A stretch of DNA of 64,000 nt, from the NCBI GenBank assembly GCA_025526995.1, contig JAHLKG010000002.1:124001-188000 (forward strand), read 5' to 3'. Shown piece by piece: positions 60,459 to 64,000 of this stretch. Both the position numbers and the translations under genes were made by a program. Below the pieces are notes generated by a model. That model worked only from the letters and a program-made list of their open reading frames with translations. It ran no database searches and was not told the DNA's origin. Source of the stretch: Powellomyces hirtus (lineage: Eukaryota; Chytridiomycota; Chytridiomycetes; Spizellomycetales; Powellomycetaceae). Each line of letters starts with the position of its first letter. The first letter of the stretch is position 1.

Positions 60459-62033
60459 TCAGCGAGCCTTGATGAACTGGGAGCGGTCGAACGCGTTCAA
60501 GTTCTTGTGGCAGACAAGCTGGTAAACTGTGGCGCTGCCCTGTCGCGCAACAATGGTCGAGTACGCGAGGAAGTACTAGAAGCACAGCAACGTCATTAAT
60601 ATGCAATTTCCTTCGTGCAATGATGAGAATCAAGCTACTCACCTCCCAGGTCCTGAACCAACGGTCACCGTACTTCGCGGTGATGCTCGCCCGGTTCTTC
60701 ATCCAGTTGGCGTACCAGCGGTAGAGTGTGGTGGAGTAGTGGACTCCCAAAGTCTCGCTGCTCTCAATCTCGAATCCGGCGCTCTCAAGCTTGTCGATGA
60801 ACCAGCCGAGGGGGCAGGACGCGTCAGCTCCGGGGAAGACGTACTTGGCCATGAAAAGCTGATAGAGAGAAGTTTAGAATCAGCATTGTATGTTCATGCG
60901 AGACAGATGATTTCTGTATACTTACACCCCACATCAGGTCCTCGTATTGCCAGGCACGGCGAAGACCGGCGATCTGAAGGAAGAAGATACCGTCGTCTTC
61001 CAGCATTTCGCGGACCTGGTCCAAAAAGGTAGAAAAACGCAGAACACCGACGTGCTCGGCCATCTCAAGGCAAGTGATCTTGTCGTACTTTTGGAAGGGG
61101 ATGTCACGGTAGTCCATGCACATAATGTTCACGTCGTTGGCAACGCCAGCTTCTTCAGCCTTGCGGGTACCCCATGCAGCCTGGTTCTTGCCGAGGGTAA
61201 CACCGGTGACCTTGGCGCCGTTCTTTGCTGCGTGGACAGAAAGGGTTCCCCATCCGCAACCAATGTCGAGCATGCGGTCGCCCTGCTTCAGCTGGATCTT
61301 TTTGCACACAAGATCAAGCTTGTTCTGCTGGATCTCCTCCAAAGATTGACGCTCGCCCTTCTTGGTCATAACACCAGAAGTGTAAATCATCATAGGGCCA
61401 ACTTACAGAATTATGAAGGTAAGTCGTAGTACACGCATTAAAGATCGCATGCGAGTTCTTACGGAAGGCTTCGTAAAAGTCATCTCCACGGTCGTAGTGG
61501 TCGCGAACCTGCGCTTCGTCCTGCTTCTTTGAGTGCCACAGGGTTTCGGGGATCCACTGGGTCAAGAAGAACTTGACCTGGCCGAGGGTCCATGTGAACG
61601 AGGCCCAGTCGTAACGCGCTTCTAACAGCTCCAGCATGTCTCCGTTGATGTCAATCCTTCCCTCAAAGTAGTTTTCAAAGAAAGTCTCGATGGGAATCTT
61701 GTTCTTTCCCTTATACATTTTCAGGGTGTCGTCCTTGATGGTCATATAGTCCTCAATGTTCTTTCCGGGGAGGCCCTTCTGGGGACGGAGGGGGGGTGCG
61801 AGTCTGGCGTAGAACACGTTGTAACCGGCGAACGCTGGGAGAGCGAGGAGGGCGGCAACAATGGGGTACCATGACCACGGCCATCCGGTGATGATGATGA
61901 GGGCAAGAGGAACGGTGACGATGGCTCCGGCGAGGTGCAGGTTGGAGAACTGGGCGTTACCCGAACCCTCAACAAAGTATCGGGTGGGTGCAACCTGGTG
62001 CACGTCGTGGTTGACGTGGTTGATGGCGGTCAT
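60459..62033 (-). CDS. Sphingolipid C9-methyltransferase
   Basis: Start ATG 62033 (MTAINHVNHDVHQVAPTRYF). Two adjacent TM segments (LAGAIVTVPLALIIITGW; YPIVAALLALPAFAGYNVFY) precede a cyclopropane-synthase-type SAM methyltransferase: YDRGDDFYEAF | MIYTSGVMTKKGERQSLEEI, the SAM motif MLDIGCGWGTLSVHAAK, KVTGVTLGKNQAAWG, ITCLEMAEHVGV and GLRRAWQYEDLMWG | FMAKYVFPGADASCPLGWF, ending SQFIKAR. TM pair plus CFA-like domain is the fungal sphingolipid C9-methyltransferase layout. It methylates C9 of the sphingoid base of glucosylceramides at the ER, a fungal trait. A second copy, common in fungi, is not in this window. Confidence 0.93.
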
Positions 62034-62515
62034 CTACGGTAGAGATGATGGGATTAGTGAATTCCGCAAGACCAGAGATCACAAAGGCGTTCAGTCATCC
62101 AATTGTCGAGACCACCAGTTGATCATCAGTTGATTGCCAGCGGTTGCGGTCCGACAAAGATGACATTGCGAACAGTCCCAGTTGTGCGAATGGGGACGGA
62201 AGCCAACGTACCTTTGCTTGGGGATGAGCGATGGATGATCGACAAGTCCAAACTAGGCCGGGTGTACGAGCAGCCAGCCTTTTATACAACCAGCGGCCTC
62301 CAATGTGATCCGGCGCAGAAGCCCAGATGAAGTATATGCTATAAGAAGTCTCTCCCATTAATCCAAATATGGCAGCAATGAAACTGCACAGCCAGCCCAT
62401 AAATCAAGTGCCTCTTGTTGCCACACCAACCTCCCCGTGAGTGAGTGAACGCTTAATTTGAGACCGTCACTCGACTCCCCCGCATTCCGCCAGAGATCGC
62501 TGGTTCTTTGGCACA
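62034..62515. promoter_or_regulatory. divergent promoter of C9-methyltransferase and OXA1
   Basis: 482 bp between divergent start codons with no coding signal. No clear TATA box on the OXA1 side. Confidence 0.5.
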
Positions 62516-64000
62516 ATGCGAACAAGAGTTGCCCAAACGCTGCACTCTTGCGCGGGGCTGTTGCCACGCCCAGCGCTTTTTGGTGCTGCTCAGAGGTATG
62601 GAAGTGCGAAAGTCTGCTAGCTATGTACCGCGTGCGGATGTGCTAACGAAATTGGGGCTATAGCTTTGGTAGTCGACCGGTTATTCAATTGCACAAGCGA
62701 ACTCTCCTGTCCTGCTCCCGACCGGCTAATGGCTGCACTATGCTCAATATGCACGCATTGCCGATTTCAGCGCTCCAATTGACATCCGCTCGAACATTCT
62801 TCTGGTCGTCGAAACCAAAGACCGATGACAGCACCACTCTGGTTCCAGCACAGGATGCAGTTGTCGCCCCTATCCCACCAGTCCCTTCGTCCTCCGCCGC
62901 CACTCCCATAACTTCGCCAACTCTCAGTGAAGCTCCCTTCAATGCGGAGCAACTGTCCTCCATCGCCGCTAATCCTTCCACAACCCCCTCATTTATCACC
63001 GACCCGTCCCTCCTTGATGCCGGACTCCAGCCCGCCATTACTTCCATATCAAAAATCGGTGACATGAGCACCCTCGGTCTGGCTCACAACGGCCCGACTG
63101 GCTGGGCTCAGAGTCTTCTGGAAGCAGTCTATGTCTCGACTGGACTGCCGTGGTGGGCCACCATCATGGTCACCACCATCATGATCCGTATTGCCCTCAC
63201 ACCCCTGACCCTAAGAGTGCAACGCACAGCGGCCAAGATGCACAACATCAGTCACGTCACCAAGCCTCTGCAGGACGAGATGCAGAAACACAAGGCTGCT
63301 GGTAACATGGTGCAGGTGCAGGCGACGTGGAACAAGCTCCAAGCAGAACACAAAAAGGCGGACGTCAACCCGTTTGGGGGACTGTGGGCTCTTGTACAAG
63401 CTCCGGTGTTCATGGCCTTCTTCTTTGGTCTGAAGGCAATGGCTGAGCTTCCTGTGCCTGGATTCCAAACCGGAGGACTGGCTTGGTTCACGGATCTGAC
63501 CCTTGCGGATCCTACATATGTCCTGCCAGTCCTTGCCAACCTGGGAATGTTGGCCGTCATGGAGGTAAAGACAAATATCTCGTCGTACCTGTAGAGGAGC
63601 GCTGTCGATGTCCTGACTATTGTCTGTCATCACTTAGTTCGGTGCTGATGTCGCTGGGCAACAGGCCAAAGGCATGAAAATGTTCATGCGTTTTGCTCTG
63701 CTCGTCTCCGTCTTTGTTACTGCTTACTTGCCATCGGTAAGGATCCGTTGGTGTTATGCATCCGAAACATTGCGTCTAACTCCTCATCCCAGGCTATCTT
63801 CATGTATTGGATATCCACCAACTTGTTCTCCCTGCTGCAAGCTCTCGCTCTGAAGCGCCCAGCTATGCGCAGATTGTGCAATATCCCAATGATGAACAGC
63901 AGCATCATCGTCCCTCCCACATCCATCTCGTCGGTCTCCAAGCTGCCTATAGGAGACTCCATGAAGATGGTCAAGCTCGCCGCCGAGCAAAGGCAGAAGC
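62516..64000 (+). CDS. OXA1: Mitochondrial membrane insertase OXA1, partial
   Basis: Exon 1 starts at 62516 with a presequence (MRTRVAQTLHSCAGLLPRPA) and is joined to SFGSRPVIQLHKRTLLSCS. After a Pro/Ser-rich linker the Oxa1/YidC core follows: NGPTGWAQSLLEAVYVSTGL, PWWATIMVTTIMIRIALTPL, ADVNPFGGLWALVQAPVFMA, FFFGLKAMAELPVPGFQTGG, DPTYVLPVLANLGMLAVME, FMRFALLVSVFVTAYLPSA and IFMYWISTNLFSLLQALALK. Five TM helices are accounted for. It inserts mitochondrially encoded and conservatively sorted proteins into the inner membrane. The C-terminal tail, which binds mitoribosomes, starts near the right edge and is cut off. The split after MAVME uses GTAAAG...TTAG. Confidence 0.95.

Overview
The window is nuclear DNA of a fungus. 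Genes are dense and on both strands, and most are split by short spliceosomal introns (about 45-130 nt, GTAAG/GTATG-type donors, CAG/TAG acceptors). A class IV-like chitin synthase, an RNA polymerase III subunit, a PCL-type cyclin and a sphingolipid C9-methyltransferase mark it as fungal. Several genes are usual in flagellated early-diverging fungi and animals but rare in yeasts and moulds: a CCDC77-like centrosome/flagellum protein, a copine, an EAPP homologue, a UBFD1 homologue (broken here) and an animal-like ribosomal protein L24. I infer a zoosporic (chytrid-like) fungus; the species cannot be told from the sequence.

Layout. 1-7.2 kb: a J-domain protein cut by the left edge, RBX1 and cap-binding NCBP1 (divergent), and RPL24. 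7.5-14.4 kb: a mitochondrial-type protein, a stretch of fragmentary coding sequence, an intact 1365-bp Tc1/mariner-type transposon with perfect terminal repeats, a short-chain dehydrogenase and a small hypothetical ORF. 15.6-25.8 kb: EFG1, GPC1, acyl-CoA-binding protein, a PCL-type cyclin, a 2.5-kb gene-free spacer, the Pol III subunit RPC6/RPC34 and a tRNA-Ala(CGC). 27.2-32.1 kb: a large secreted protein, then an AT-rich island with a glycosyltransferase-like C-terminal fragment, exon-like remnants, a UBFD1 gene broken by an in-frame stop, tandem repeats and a poorly resolved hypothetical gene holding two copies of a ~150-bp repeat. 32.2-39.1 kb: an unrecognised helical protein, a 68-residue stand-alone ING-type PHD finger, PEX14 and CCDC77. 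39.3-44.5 kb: a GPI-anchored wall protein, a 214-bp MITE-like element, a CTR copper transporter with a duplicated Cys/Met-rich extracellular domain, EAPP and ubiquitin-S27a. 44.7-64 kb: PRP43, chitin synthase, PDX1, copine, an NDUFA4/MLRQ-like protein, a Mpv17/SYM1 protein, sphingolipid C9-methyltransferase and OXA1 (cut by the right edge).

Most genes are single-copy housekeeping genes with no operon logic. Working themes are RNA biology (NCBP1, EFG1, PRP43, RPC6, tRNA, RPL24, S27a), membrane lipids (GPC1, ACBP, C9-methyltransferase), the cell surface (chitin synthase, two wall/secreted proteins, CTR) and mitochondrial membrane proteins at the right end. Divergent pairs that probably share promoters are RBX1/NCBP1, PEX14/CCDC77, EAPP/ubiquitin-S27a and C9-methyltransferase/OXA1. 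The accessory, least explained parts are 8.3-12.1 kb and 28.6-32.1 kb. The most unusual single proteins are the CTR fusion and the stand-alone PHD finger.
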